Assembly (NCBI GenBank): GCA_002343985.1
Contig: DDTB01000010.1
Span: forward strand, 62,001-126,000
Reading direction: 5' to 3'
Source: Chitinophagaceae bacterium UBA2375
GTDB taxonomy: Bacteria > Bacteroidota > Bacteroidia > Chitinophagales > Chitinophagaceae
DNA length: 64,000 bases
Shown here: positions 49,880 through 59,074 of the stretch, one piece after another
How positions within the stretch are numbered: position 1 is the stretch's first letter
Layout: each line of letters begins with the position of its first letter
The notes under the pieces: model-generated
Told to the model about the DNA's origin: nothing
What the model saw: only the letters and a program-made list of their open reading frames with translations
Databases searched by the model: none
Position numbers and translations under genes: made by a program

Positions 49880-50842
49880 TTATTCCCAAACTAGCGCGCT
49901 GGCGCCAAGGATGGCGGCGTCGGATTCTTTGAGCTGGGAAAAAATCAATTTCACTTTATTCTTAAAAATTGGGAGCAGGTTGGCTTCCATGTGCTCGCGG
50001 GTTGGCTTTAGTATGAGGTTGCCGGCCTTAGTAAGCCCGCCAAACAGAACGATCGCTTCAGGTGATGAGAACATCACAAAATTGGCCAGCGATTCGCCAA
50101 GGATCTGTCCGGTGAATTCAAATATTTCATTGGCGATTTTATCTCCTTTCATCGCGCATTCATACACATTTTCACTGGTCAGTTCATTGATCCTGTAGTT
50201 GCGCAGGAGGCTGGGGACCTCAGGGTGTTTGGTGAGCATTTCAATAGCCGTATCGCGAACGCCAGTTGCTGAAGCGTAAGCTTCCAAAGACCCTTTCATA
50301 CCTGTGCTCCAATGTGGCCTGCCGCCCGGGCGTATGATGGTGTGCCCAAGTTCGCCGGCAAAACCGTCGTGGCCTACAACAATTTTTCCGTCGATCACAA
50401 TCCCGCTCCCTACGCCTGTTCCAAGGGTGATAGTGATGAAATGTTTCATACCCTTGGTGCAACCGTACATCATTTCTCCCACGGCAGCCGCATTCGCGTC
50501 GTTGGTAAGCCTGGTGGGTAAGCCAAATTTTTGTTCCATCTGCTCCGCGATGGGGATGATGCCCTTCCATTTCAGGTTTGGCGCGTATTCTATGGTTCCC
50601 GTGTATATGTTACCGTTAGGCGCACCCATGCCGATGCCAACAAAATAGTTAATGCCCCCAACCTTATTCATCATGGGCATTAACCGGGCATGCAGGTCGT
50701 TGATAAAGTCCTGCACGTCGTCGTGCTCATTGCTTGGGATGCGGTCTTGCTCCAATATATGGCCATGCGCATCTACTATTCCGAATTTTGTGGTGGTACC
50801 CCCGATATCAATGCCAACGGCATATTTTTTTTCCTGGCTCAT
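49880..50842 (-). CDS. ROK family sugar kinase, zinc cysteines replaced
   Basis: A 320-residue ROK kinase. The ATP site is VGIDIGGTTTKFGIVD (residues 9-24). The catalytic Asp is in RLTNDANAAA (D115), and GHDGFAGELGHTII carries the family His near residue 167. The usual ROK zinc motif CxCGxxGC reads GRPHWSTGMKGSLEAYAS (174-191), with no cysteine. The fold should hold without zinc, but stability or regulation may differ. It is expected to phosphorylate glucose or an N-acetyl sugar. It lies 23 bases after a sugar MFS transporter gene, which supports glucose use feeding glycogen synthesis. Confidence 0.9.
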   Translation of the reverse strand: MSQEKKYAVGIDIGGTTTKFGIVDAHGHILEQDRIPSNEHDDVQDFINDLHARLMPMMNKVGGINYFVGIGMGAPNGNIYTGTIEYAPNLKWKGIIPIAEQMEQKFGLPTRLTNDANAAAVGEMMYGCTKGMKHFITITLGTGVGSGIVIDGKIVVGHDGFAGELGHTIIRPGGRPHWSTGMKGSLEAYASATGVRDTAIEMLTKHPEVPSLLRNYRINELTSENVYECAMKGDKIANEIFEFTGQILGESLANFVMFSSPEAIVLFGGLTKAGNLILKPTREHMEANLLPIFKNKVKLIFSQLKESDAAILGASALVWE

Positions 50843-50865
50843 ATTGATGTTTGCGGATGAATTAA

Positions 50866-52551
50866 TTAATGACCGGATTTGGTTTCAGTATTGGCATCGT
50901 AATCAATGCCCTGTTTTTGTAAAATGCCTTTAACGGCAATGGCAAAAAAGGTAAGGTAACCAAAGCAAATCACGGCAACCCAGTATGATTGGTGGATGCC
51001 GATCAAATCGGCCAGTTTGCCCTGGATGGGTGGGATGATGCCGCCGCCCAGGATCATCATAATCAGGAATGCAGAACCCTGAGTGGTGTATTTACCCAGG
51101 CCTGCGATAGATAATGTGAAAATACAAGGCCACATAATGGAGCAAAACAAACCACCGCTGAGGAAGGCATAAGTGGCTACCATTCCGCTCGACTGGATGC
51201 CTACCAGCATGGCCAGCACACCCAGGAATCCAAAAATCATGAGGGTGCGGGCAGGTTTGTTTTTGCTGATGTAAAACGCGATGATTTGCAGTGCTACACA
51301 AACAATATAGAAATACAAAGGCTTCATATCGTATTGCGCCAGGCTATTTACGCCGAGGATGATCCCAAAGGCAACTAAGGGCACAATGACCTGCAACAAG
51401 AGTTTTTTTGATTCCGAAAAATTAAAGGCGCTGACGGCGCCGGCCCAGCGGCCAATCATCAAACTTCCCCAATACATGGAGATGTAAGGCGCAGCTTCTG
51501 AAGATTGTAAACCGCCGAATTCCTCCAGTTTCAATAATTCACTGAGGTTGCTGCCAATGGCCACTTCCACGCCCACATACACAAAAATGGCGAGCATTCC
51601 CAGCACCAGTTGCGGGTACTTCATCGCGCCCCAGCCATCTTCTTTTTTACGTGCGCTCAGGTTGGCGCCGAGCAATCCGATCACCACAACCGCCAGCGCA
51701 CCCAATAGCCAGCGCAGGCGGTATAGTTCCAGCGCATGCTTATCGTCATCGCTGAGGCTTGCCATATCGGTTTTATAACTGTTGAACACCGGGATGAACA
51801 AAGCCACCAGTAGCACCGTCATGATCAGGAGCATATATAATGCCTTGTTGGCTTTCTCCGTTGATTCCGTCATAATGCCCGAAGGCACTTTCCGGGAAAA
51901 ATGAAACAGGGCTGCAGCGCCGATAAACAGGGCTCCCACGCAGCTATATAATACAATTACTTTTCCCAGGCTTAATGAAGCGATTTGTTCATCGGTTATT
52001 GCCGCGGTGGTGCCAAAGAGCGCGAAAGCCACAACAATAGGCCCGATGGTGGTTCCAAACGAATTAATCCCGCCACCCAAGTTAACCCTGGATGTACCGG
52101 TAGACGGGTCGCCCAAAGAAATGGCGAAAGGCTGCGCCGCGGTTTGTTGCAGGGAAAAACCAAGGGCAACAATAAACAAACCCAGCAACATTCCTGTGAA
52201 TGTATTGGCATTCACGGCTATAATCATCGCCAGGGCGCCGAGCGCGGAAAACAGGAGACCGTAAATGATGCTCCGTTTATAGCCCCATTTGCCCACCAGG
52301 TCTTTGCCACCAAAGGAACCATAAGCAAACAACATGAGGGCGCCAAAATAATACGCCAAATAAAAAGCGAAATCAATCAACTGGCTCTGAAACTGGTCGA
52401 GGTTGAAATAATGTTTGCAAAATGGGATGAAAACACTGTTCCCCGCTGCAATAAAACCCCAGAAGAAGAATACGGAAACCAGGGTGCCCAGGGCGCCGTA
52501 ATTGGTTGGGATGGAGGAACGGTTAGCATTGGCCGCTTGTTCAGTTGGCAT
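50866..52551 (-). CDS. sugar MFS transporter (GluP/FucP type)
   Basis: A 561-residue inner-membrane symporter with about 12-14 helices. It is longer than typical GluP (about 430) because of a loop of some 100 residues in the middle that adds two helices and charged segments. The FHS-family motifs are visible: [40 protein letters not shown] then [20 protein letters not shown], and [20 protein letters not shown]. It likely imports glucose, galactose or fucose with protons. It is followed by a ROK kinase gene at 23 bases, a transport-phosphorylation unit. It is divergent from glgA. Confidence 0.87.
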   Translation of the reverse strand: MPTEQAANANRSSIPTNYGALGTLVSVFFFWGFIAAGNSVFIPFCKHYFNLDQFQSQLIDFAFYLAYYFGALMLFAYGSFGGKDLVGKWGYKRSIIYGLLFSALGALAMIIAVNANTFTGMLLGLFIVALGFSLQQTAAQPFAISLGDPSTGTSRVNLGGGINSFGTTIGPIVVAFALFGTTAAITDEQIASLSLGKVIVLYSCVGALFIGAAALFHFSRKVPSGIMTESTEKANKALYMLLIMTVLLVALFIPVFNSYKTDMASLSDDDKHALELYRLRWLLGALAVVVIGLLGANLSARKKEDGWGAMKYPQLVLGMLAIFVYVGVEVAIGSNLSELLKLEEFGGLQSSEAAPYISMYWGSLMIGRWAGAVSAFNFSESKKLLLQVIVPLVAFGIILGVNSLAQYDMKPLYFYIVCVALQIIAFYISKNKPARTLMIFGFLGVLAMLVGIQSSGMVATYAFLSGGLFCSIMWPCIFTLSIAGLGKYTTQGSAFLIMMILGGGIIPPIQGKLADLIGIHQSYWVAVICFGYLTFFAIAVKGILQKQGIDYDANTETKSGH

Positions 52552-52691
52552 AGTTTTGATTTTGGAGCGTTAAAATAAAATTATTTTCCCAATAATCCCT
52601 CCAGCATCGCTCAAACCTTTTCATCACCGCTTAAAATCCCTGTTTGTAGAAATGAATATCCTTCTTACATTCAGGAAAATTTTACAGACCG

Positions 52692-54110
52692 ATGGAGATC
52701 CTTCATGTCAGCGCTGAATGTTACCCGGTGGCCAAAGCCGGCGGGCTTGCCGATGTGGTTGGTTCGTTGCCCAAATACCAGCAGGAGTTGGGGCATATCG
52801 CCAAAGTGGTGATGCCTATGCACCGCATGAGTTTCCTGTATAAAAATGAATGGGAAGTGGTGCACAAGGGTTGGTTCAGGATGGGAGAATCCTCATTTGA
52901 TTTTACCATCATCAAGGAAAAACAAAATAAACTTGGGTTTGACCTGTATTGCGTGGACATTCATGGCTTGCTCGACCGGGAGAAAATATATGGGTATGAT
53001 GATGATACGGAACGCTTCCTGGCATTCCAGGTTTCGGTGTTGGAATGGTTATCAAAATGGAACCACCAACCCGATGTCGTTCACGTACACGATCACCATA
53101 CGGCGCTGATCCCATTCATGATGAAGCATTGTTTTGCCTACCGCCACCTCTCACAAATCCCAACCATACTCACCATACACAACGCGCAATACCAGGGCTG
53201 GATGGGCTGGGATAAAGCGACCTACCTTCCTGCATGGGATACCTGGAAATGGGGTTTGCTCGAGTGGGACCATACCGTGAATTCACTGGCCTGCGGCATC
53301 AAATGCGCGGATAAGGTAAATACCGTGAGCCCGGGATATATGGCCGAACTGATGCAATCCGCCAACGGATTAGAACACCTGATCAGCCACGAATCATCAA
53401 AGTGCAGCGGCATTTTGAATGGTATTGATTACAGTGTCTGGAACCCGGAAACGGATACATATATACTCGACAATTATTCCGTTGAAGATGCGGATTCCGG
53501 AAAAAAACTGAATAAGAAAAAACTCTGCGATGACCTGCAGTTTGATATCAACCTGCCTTTGTTTGTATTCATCGGGCGATTGGTTCATGAGAAAGCCGCC
53601 GACCTGCTCCCGGCTGTGATCAGCAGCGCTTTTGCCCGTTTTGGGCCGGTTTTCAATTTTGTGGTTTTGGGTAATGGCATGAAGCAGGTGGAAGAAGCCC
53701 TCGATTACCTGCGCAATCATTGGTTCGATTATTACCATTCTCAAATTGAGTATAATGAGAAATTCAGCCATCAATTGTATGCAGGCGCCGATTTCCTGCT
53801 GATGCCAAGCCGCGTGGAACCCTGCGGGCTAAACCAGATGTACTCCATGAGGTATGGCACTGTGCCTATGGTGCGCCGTACGGGCGGATTAAATGATACC
53901 GTCATTGATTTTGGCGAGAAGGAAGGTTACGGTATTTGTTTCAACCATGCCAGCATCGATGATGTTTTACATGCTATGGAACGCGCATTGGGGCTATACC
54001 GGGATAAAGATCAATTTTTCCAAATCAGGGAACGAATGATGCGCATCAACAATAGTTGGGAAAACAGCGCGTCGAGCTATATTGCATTATACCAATCCAT
54101 TCAAAAGTAA
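52692..54110 (+). CDS. glgA: glycogen synthase (GT5)
   Basis: A 472-residue GT-B enzyme. The ADP-glucose motif KAGGLADVVGSLP is at residues 15-27. HVHDHHTALIPFMMKH, VNTVSPGYMAEL, FIGRLVHEKAADLLPAVISS and the donor-site PSRVEPCGLNQMYSMRYGTV then GGLNDTV follow. It elongates alpha-1,4-glucan from ADP-glucose. It starts 11 bases before glgC (glgA stop to glgC ATG), so the two are one transcript. Confidence 0.95.
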   Translation: MEILHVSAECYPVAKAGGLADVVGSLPKYQQELGHIAKVVMPMHRMSFLYKNEWEVVHKGWFRMGESSFDFTIIKEKQNKLGFDLYCVDIHGLLDREKIYGYDDDTERFLAFQVSVLEWLSKWNHQPDVVHVHDHHTALIPFMMKHCFAYRHLSQIPTILTIHNAQYQGWMGWDKATYLPAWDTWKWGLLEWDHTVNSLACGIKCADKVNTVSPGYMAELMQSANGLEHLISHESSKCSGILNGIDYSVWNPETDTYILDNYSVEDADSGKKLNKKKLCDDLQFDINLPLFVFIGRLVHEKAADLLPAVISSAFARFGPVFNFVVLGNGMKQVEEALDYLRNHWFDYYHSQIEYNEKFSHQLYAGADFLLMPSRVEPCGLNQMYSMRYGTVPMVRRTGGLNDTVIDFGEKEGYGICFNHASIDDVLHAMERALGLYRDKDQFFQIRERMMRINNSWENSASSYIALYQSIQK

Positions 54111-54121
54111 AAGCACAATAT

Positions 54122-55399
54122 ATGTACAGCAAGAAAGTTGTTGCCGTGATCCTGGGCGGCGGCGCCGGAACAAGATTATATCCGCTTACCGCAACCCGAA
54201 GCAAGCCTGCGGTACCCATCGCCGGCAAATACAGGCTGGTGGATATCCCCATTTCCAATTGCATCAACAGCAATATCAACCGCATATTTGTATTGACGCA
54301 ATACAATTCAGCTTCGCTCAACAAACACATCAAAAATACCTACCAGTTCAGCGGATTCAGCAGTGGTTTCGTTGACATCCTTGCGGCAGAGCAAACGCCC
54401 GAAAGCATGGGCTGGTTCCAGGGTACGGCCGATGCCGTTCGGCAATCGCTCAAACATATTCAGAATAATGAGTTCGATTATGTACTGATCCTGAGTGGGG
54501 ACCAATTATATCAAATGGATTTTGACCAGATGATCAGCAACCACATCGAGAAAAATGCCGACATCTCCATAGCCACCATCCCTGTTGCGGAAAGGGAGGC
54601 CACAGAGTTTGGGATTTTAAAAACCGATGAAAACCAAAATATTCAATCCTTCATCGAAAAGCCTGCAAAAGAATTGTTGCCGGAATGGGTTAGCAATACC
54701 GGTGCCGACATGATCAGCCAGGGCAGGGTGTACCTCGCTTCCATGGGTATTTATATTTTTAACAGGAAGCTGTTGTTCGATCTGCTGCAAGCAGACAATA
54801 AGGATGCCACAGATTTTGGTAAAGAAATCATTCCGGGTTCCATTAAAAAGCACAGGGTGGCAAGTTACCAGTATGAAGGTTACTGGACGGATATCGGAAA
54901 TATATACTCCTTCTTTGAAGCGAACCTCGCGCTCACGCTTGATATTCCGCCATTCAATTTATTTGATAACACACGCATGGTGTATAGCCGTGCACGCATG
55001 TTGCCGCCGGCAAAGATCAGCGGCACCACACTTGATCAAACCATCATCGCCGAAGGCAGCATCATACATGCCAGCCGTGTGAGTAATTCCGTGATTGGCA
55101 TCCGAAGCCGAATCGGGCTTGGCAGCGAAATCGTGAGTTGCTATATCATGGGTAACGACTTTTATGAAACCATTGAGGAGATCGCGTATAACCACATGAA
55201 GGGAATCCCTAAAGTGGGTATCGGGGATCATTGCCAGCTCACCAATGTGATTGTCGATAAGGATTGCCGCATTGGCAACAATGTTGTCATCCGCGGGGGC
55301 AATCACCTGCCTGATGCAGACCACGCTTTATTTACCGTAAAAGACGGTATTGTGGTGATTAAGAAAGGCGCGATCATTGAAGACGGATTCCAACTCTGA
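54122..55399 (+). CDS. glgC: glucose-1-phosphate adenylyltransferase
   Basis: A 425-residue enzyme. The start is MYSKKVVAVILGGGAGTRLY at 54122; the longer frame overlaps glgA. The nucleotide loop GGGAGTRLYPLTATRSKPAV is followed by LVDIPISNCINSNINRIFVL, SGDQLYQMDFDQMI, FIEKPAKE, SMGIYIFNRKLLFDLL and YEGYWTDIGNI. The C-terminal left-handed beta helix ends with GGNHLPDADHALFTVKDGIV. It makes ADP-glucose for GlgA. It is the second gene of the glgAC unit; the stop lies four bases before that of the antiparallel GLPGLI gene. Confidence 0.95.
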   Translation: MYSKKVVAVILGGGAGTRLYPLTATRSKPAVPIAGKYRLVDIPISNCINSNINRIFVLTQYNSASLNKHIKNTYQFSGFSSGFVDILAAEQTPESMGWFQGTADAVRQSLKHIQNNEFDYVLILSGDQLYQMDFDQMISNHIEKNADISIATIPVAEREATEFGILKTDENQNIQSFIEKPAKELLPEWVSNTGADMISQGRVYLASMGIYIFNRKLLFDLLQADNKDATDFGKEIIPGSIKKHRVASYQYEGYWTDIGNIYSFFEANLALTLDIPPFNLFDNTRMVYSRARMLPPAKISGTTLDQTIIAEGSIIHASRVSNSVIGIRSRIGLGSEIVSCYIMGNDFYETIEEIAYNHMKGIPKVGIGDHCQLTNVIVDKDCRIGNNVVIRGGNHLPDADHALFTVKDGIVVIKKGAIIEDGFQL

Positions 55400-55402
55400 T
55401 CA

Positions 55403-56161
55403 TTACAGGAAAGTACGCCAGAGGAATTGTTCCATCCATTGTTTGGATGATGGGTCATCGGGTTCGCCCCATTCCTTCACGCGGTCGAGGATGGAGCTGC
55501 GGAGTGTTCCGTAATTCAGGTATTTTTTCGCGGTTACCGGTTTGATGCCCGCTTCATTTACGTCTGTTACAGATACTTTCGTGGCAATCCAGGATGAATA
55601 CAGCCTGGGGATCGTCATGCCCAAAATCAATCCTGGTAAACCATTGATGGAGCAAGGGCCTCCCGGGATCATGATTTCATCTGTGTAAAACGCGAAGACA
55701 TACACGCTGTCCATCACAATACCCACTGCCTTTCTGCAATTAAACCCGGCGATCACGCGGCTTTCATTCGACAGTTTCCATTGAATATGCGGGATCGAAT
55801 CCATTACGTCGAAATTTGAACCAAATACATTCTTCTGCATATTGAAGATGCCTTTCTCATGGTCCATGTACCACGAGTTGGTCTCATCACCCGCGCGCAT
55901 GAATTCAGGGATCGCGTTTTTGTCTTCCCACCTTGAAAAACCATACCGGCTTTTGCCATCCGAAAAACTAAATGTGTAATAACTGGTGACGAAATTCGGC
56001 AGCCGGTCTTTCATCATTTCGGCCCATGGCGCGTCTCCCAGGGTTTTCTTCATGTTAGTTTTTACCTCGTATTCCACTGATGCCCTGCTGATGAATGTTT
56101 GTGCCATGCCTGCATATGACATGATCATCGCGAAGAAGTATATAAAGAGTTTTTTTGTCAT
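55403..56161 (-). CDS. GLPGLI family protein
   Basis: About 252 residues with a signal peptide (MTKKLFIYFFAMIMSYAGMA). The namesake motif is present in CSINGLPGLILGMTI. The rest is all beta with HIQWKLSNESRVIAGFNCRK and AFYTDEIMIPGGP. GLPGLI proteins are periplasmic or surface proteins of unknown function, coded almost always directly next to a TonB-type barrel, as here: it lies 12 bases downstream of the barrel gene. The start at 56161 is favoured over MQTMTKK at 56170. Confidence 0.9.
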   Translation of the reverse strand: MTKKLFIYFFAMIMSYAGMAQTFISRASVEYEVKTNMKKTLGDAPWAEMMKDRLPNFVTSYYTFSFSDGKSRYGFSRWEDKNAIPEFMRAGDETNSWYMDHEKGIFNMQKNVFGSNFDVMDSIPHIQWKLSNESRVIAGFNCRKAVGIVMDSVYVFAFYTDEIMIPGGPCSINGLPGLILGMTIPRLYSSWIATKVSVTDVNEAGIKPVTAKKYLNYGTLRSSILDRVKEWGEPDDPSSKQWMEQFLWRTFL

Positions 56162-56173
56162 GGTCTGCATATT

Positions 56174-58951
56174 TTATTTACCGGCCTTGTTTTTGAAATC
56201 CCATGAAAAGCCCAGCAGGAAATACCTTTTGAGGCGTTCATTCCTTTCTTCAGAGAATGTATTGCTGTAGAAATACCTGTCGATGCCGATATTCTGGTTC
56301 AGGATGTCCCTGACGGCAAAGAAAACCGTGAACTCATTGTTTTTGAAGGTACGCTGTATCTGTGCGTTGAGCAGGTGGTTGTTCAGGTTGCTGGTAAAAC
56401 CTACGGTGCGTTCCCTCGCGAAGAAATTGTAATCTGTAATCAATGACCATACTTTTTTATAATAGAGGGTTGCATTCACATTCAAAGTGTTGGTGTAAAA
56501 AGTGCTGGTTGTTTTCGTCTGTGCGTTCCTGTTAACATTCTCATTGAAGTTGTTGCTGATGCTGAAGTCGTATTTTTTATCCTTGGCTTTTTGCATCCAG
56601 ATGCCAATACCCGCGTTGAGCGTGTTGGCAAAACTTGTTTGGTTGTTGATCACATCGGCAAACCTGCTGTAGTTCAGGTTCGGACTGATATTGAAACGGA
56701 TATTTGTTTTCTTGTTTTTGAAACCAAAGCCCGACCACATGTTGATGGAGATATTGCCATTGGTGTTCACCGGTTGCGTGATCGTTTTACCGCTGTTCGG
56801 GTCGATGACACGGTTATTGGTGATGGAATTCTGTGTGACGTTTACATTCAATGACTGGTACATCCACTGGTCTTTCAGGAAATTATAACCGTTGTGGGTG
56901 ACATTGAAATTATGCACAAAAGCAGGCTTCAGGTCGGGATTACCGATGTATTGGTTGAACTGGTTGTTGATGTTCCGCAACGGTTGTAATTGGTTGATGG
57001 TTGGCTGGGTGGTGGAACCATTATAGTTGAACCGGAAACTGTGGTTGCTCTTGTAATTATACGTTACGCCTGCCGATGGGAAGAAGTTGACGAAATCGCG
57101 GATATACGAAACCGTTGTGCTCCTGTCTAACAGGTCAAAATGTGTGATGCCAAAACCGGAACCGATGTTAAACTTCACTTTTTTATGCGCGTAACTGATC
57201 CTGGCTGAAGGTTTGTTCAACAAAATGGATTGTTTGAAGTCATTGGTCAGCGAATCTACCTGCTCGTCGTATTTACCTGTTGACGGAGAATATGCATAGG
57301 TAATTTGGTTGTTTGTGCCAAAATTGTACGACAACTCATGGGCTACTTCCAATGAAAACTTCGCGTTCAAAGGTTCCGTGTACACTGCTTTTGCCATCAG
57401 CCTTTGCGTCTGGCGGTCACTCATGGTTTGCTGTTGGATCTCCAATGTATTGGGGAACCCGGTTTCGTATGATTCATTAAGTGATGTTTGAGTATTCCGG
57501 CTGTCGGTATTCAGGATATTCCAATCAGTTGATATGGAAAGTGTCCGCCTGGCTTTGCGGAATTTATGTTTGAATATCAGGTTGGCAGAGTATGATTGTT
57601 TGTCGGAATTCAGCTCCAGCCTGCGGTTGCTGATATTCTTCAAAGTGCCTGTTTTGCCGGTAGTCGACGCTTCGCGGTATTCATCGCTTTCCGAGTGGTA
57701 AATGTTCGCTTTAACCGTCAGCTTTAACGAATTCACGGAGTCGATCTTCCAATCGTGTATCGCCGTTGTTTTCACATTTTGTCGTTTCACATTGGTAAAT
57801 GTCCGGGCTACTTCATTCAGGGTTGAATCTCCGAGGAATGTTTGCGTGAAATTGTCCTTGATATTGCTGTATATCTGTTCGTTGAATTTGGGAGAGAAAT
57901 TGAAATTATGCTTATCATCCCATTTGTTGCTGTATTGCACGCCTGCATTGATGTTGCGTATGAACCCATTTTGTGTATTGATAAATGGCTCATCATCCGA
58001 AGTGCCACCCCTCCAGGTAAACATCACGCCACCGCTCTCGTCGTCCATGTCCATGCTCATATTGTCATCCATACCCCCGTATTTTTGGGCATCCTGCCAG
58101 TTGAGCCCATCCTGGCCCGTATTCCCGTGCAGTACAAAGGCAGATAGCTTACGTTTTCCCTTGAATGACCCAAACATGAGGTTGTTATTGTACCGGTCAT
58201 CGATGTTTTTCATCAAACCGCCTGCAGTACTGAGTTTCCCGAAATAACCCTTCTTTTTATCTTCCTTCAGTTTGAGGTTGATGGTTTTCTGTGTTTTACC
58301 ATCATCAATACCCGTGAATTCGGCCTGTTCGCTTTTCTTGTCAAATACCTGCACTTCTTTCACGGCATCGGCACGCAGGTTTTTCACGGCCATACCAGGA
58401 TCATCTCCAAAAAACTCTTCCCCGTCAACCAGCACTTTTTCCACTTTTTCACCCATTGCTTTTATTTCACCATTCCTGTCAACCTGTATCCCGGGCAGTT
58501 TCTTCAGCAATTCTTCCACATTCGCGTTGGCGCTGACTTTAAAGCTATCGGCCGTATAAATGGTAGTATCGCCCTTTATTTTTATGGGAGAGCCGCTTCG
58601 GATGATCACTTCGGCCAGCAACTTGGTTTTGGGGGTCAGGAAAGCGTCCGGCAGGGTCTTGCTCTCCGCGTTGATGGTAATATTGTCTACCAGGTCGGCA
58701 AAACGGGGGTGCATCACCATCATAATGTATGGGCCAGGCTTTACAGAAGGTAGCGTGTACCGGCCATCCTGTTTGGTGCGTGTGAAAGCGGTGAGTACGG
58801 AATCACCCGGTGTCAGCAGGGCCACCACGGCATGATGTACCATTGTGTTTGACGTGCTGTCTTTCACCTGGCCGGATATCTGTTTTGTTTGTCCGATAGC
58901 AACCTGGCTCAATAAGCTGATCCAAATCAGGAGGGCAATTTGCTTACACAT
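56174..58951 (-). CDS. TonB-type outer membrane beta-barrel protein, GLPGLI partner
   Basis: A 925-residue protein with a signal peptide ending near GQTKQ (residue 20). The carboxypeptidase-regulatory-like domain begins QISGQVKDSTSNTMVHHAVV, then a plug-like segment (SVSANANVEELLKKLPGIQV with EKVLVDGEEFFGDDPGMAVK) and the long barrel, ending in YFLLGFSWDFKNKAGK. The ExxLKKLPGIxVDxxG plug is typical of the GLPGLI-associated group. It may export or display rather than import. The pair lies antiparallel inside the glg region. Confidence 0.88.
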   Translation of the reverse strand: MCKQIALLIWISLLSQVAIGQTKQISGQVKDSTSNTMVHHAVVALLTPGDSVLTAFTRTKQDGRYTLPSVKPGPYIMMVMHPRFADLVDNITINAESKTLPDAFLTPKTKLLAEVIIRSGSPIKIKGDTTIYTADSFKVSANANVEELLKKLPGIQVDRNGEIKAMGEKVEKVLVDGEEFFGDDPGMAVKNLRADAVKEVQVFDKKSEQAEFTGIDDGKTQKTINLKLKEDKKKGYFGKLSTAGGLMKNIDDRYNNNLMFGSFKGKRKLSAFVLHGNTGQDGLNWQDAQKYGGMDDNMSMDMDDESGGVMFTWRGGTSDDEPFINTQNGFIRNINAGVQYSNKWDDKHNFNFSPKFNEQIYSNIKDNFTQTFLGDSTLNEVARTFTNVKRQNVKTTAIHDWKIDSVNSLKLTVKANIYHSESDEYREASTTGKTGTLKNISNRRLELNSDKQSYSANLIFKHKFRKARRTLSISTDWNILNTDSRNTQTSLNESYETGFPNTLEIQQQTMSDRQTQRLMAKAVYTEPLNAKFSLEVAHELSYNFGTNNQITYAYSPSTGKYDEQVDSLTNDFKQSILLNKPSARISYAHKKVKFNIGSGFGITHFDLLDRSTTVSYIRDFVNFFPSAGVTYNYKSNHSFRFNYNGSTTQPTINQLQPLRNINNQFNQYIGNPDLKPAFVHNFNVTHNGYNFLKDQWMYQSLNVNVTQNSITNNRVIDPNSGKTITQPVNTNGNISINMWSGFGFKNKKTNIRFNISPNLNYSRFADVINNQTSFANTLNAGIGIWMQKAKDKKYDFSISNNFNENVNRNAQTKTTSTFYTNTLNVNATLYYKKVWSLITDYNFFARERTVGFTSNLNNHLLNAQIQRTFKNNEFTVFFAVRDILNQNIGIDRYFYSNTFSEERNERLKRYFLLGFSWDFKNKAGK

Positions 58952-59074
58952 GCAGTTAGTCTTGGTGATGAATGGGTGATGGTAAAGGTGTCACATTATT
59001 TTAATCTTGCAAATCAACAATGCTTAATTTTAGGTTAAAACCTTTTTTGTATAAACGGCTTAAAAATCACGGTA

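Noticed and set aside
51985..52578. Plus-strand frame of 197 codons opposite the MFS transporter
   Set aside because: The transporter has clear membrane helices and family motifs; the opposite frame has none.
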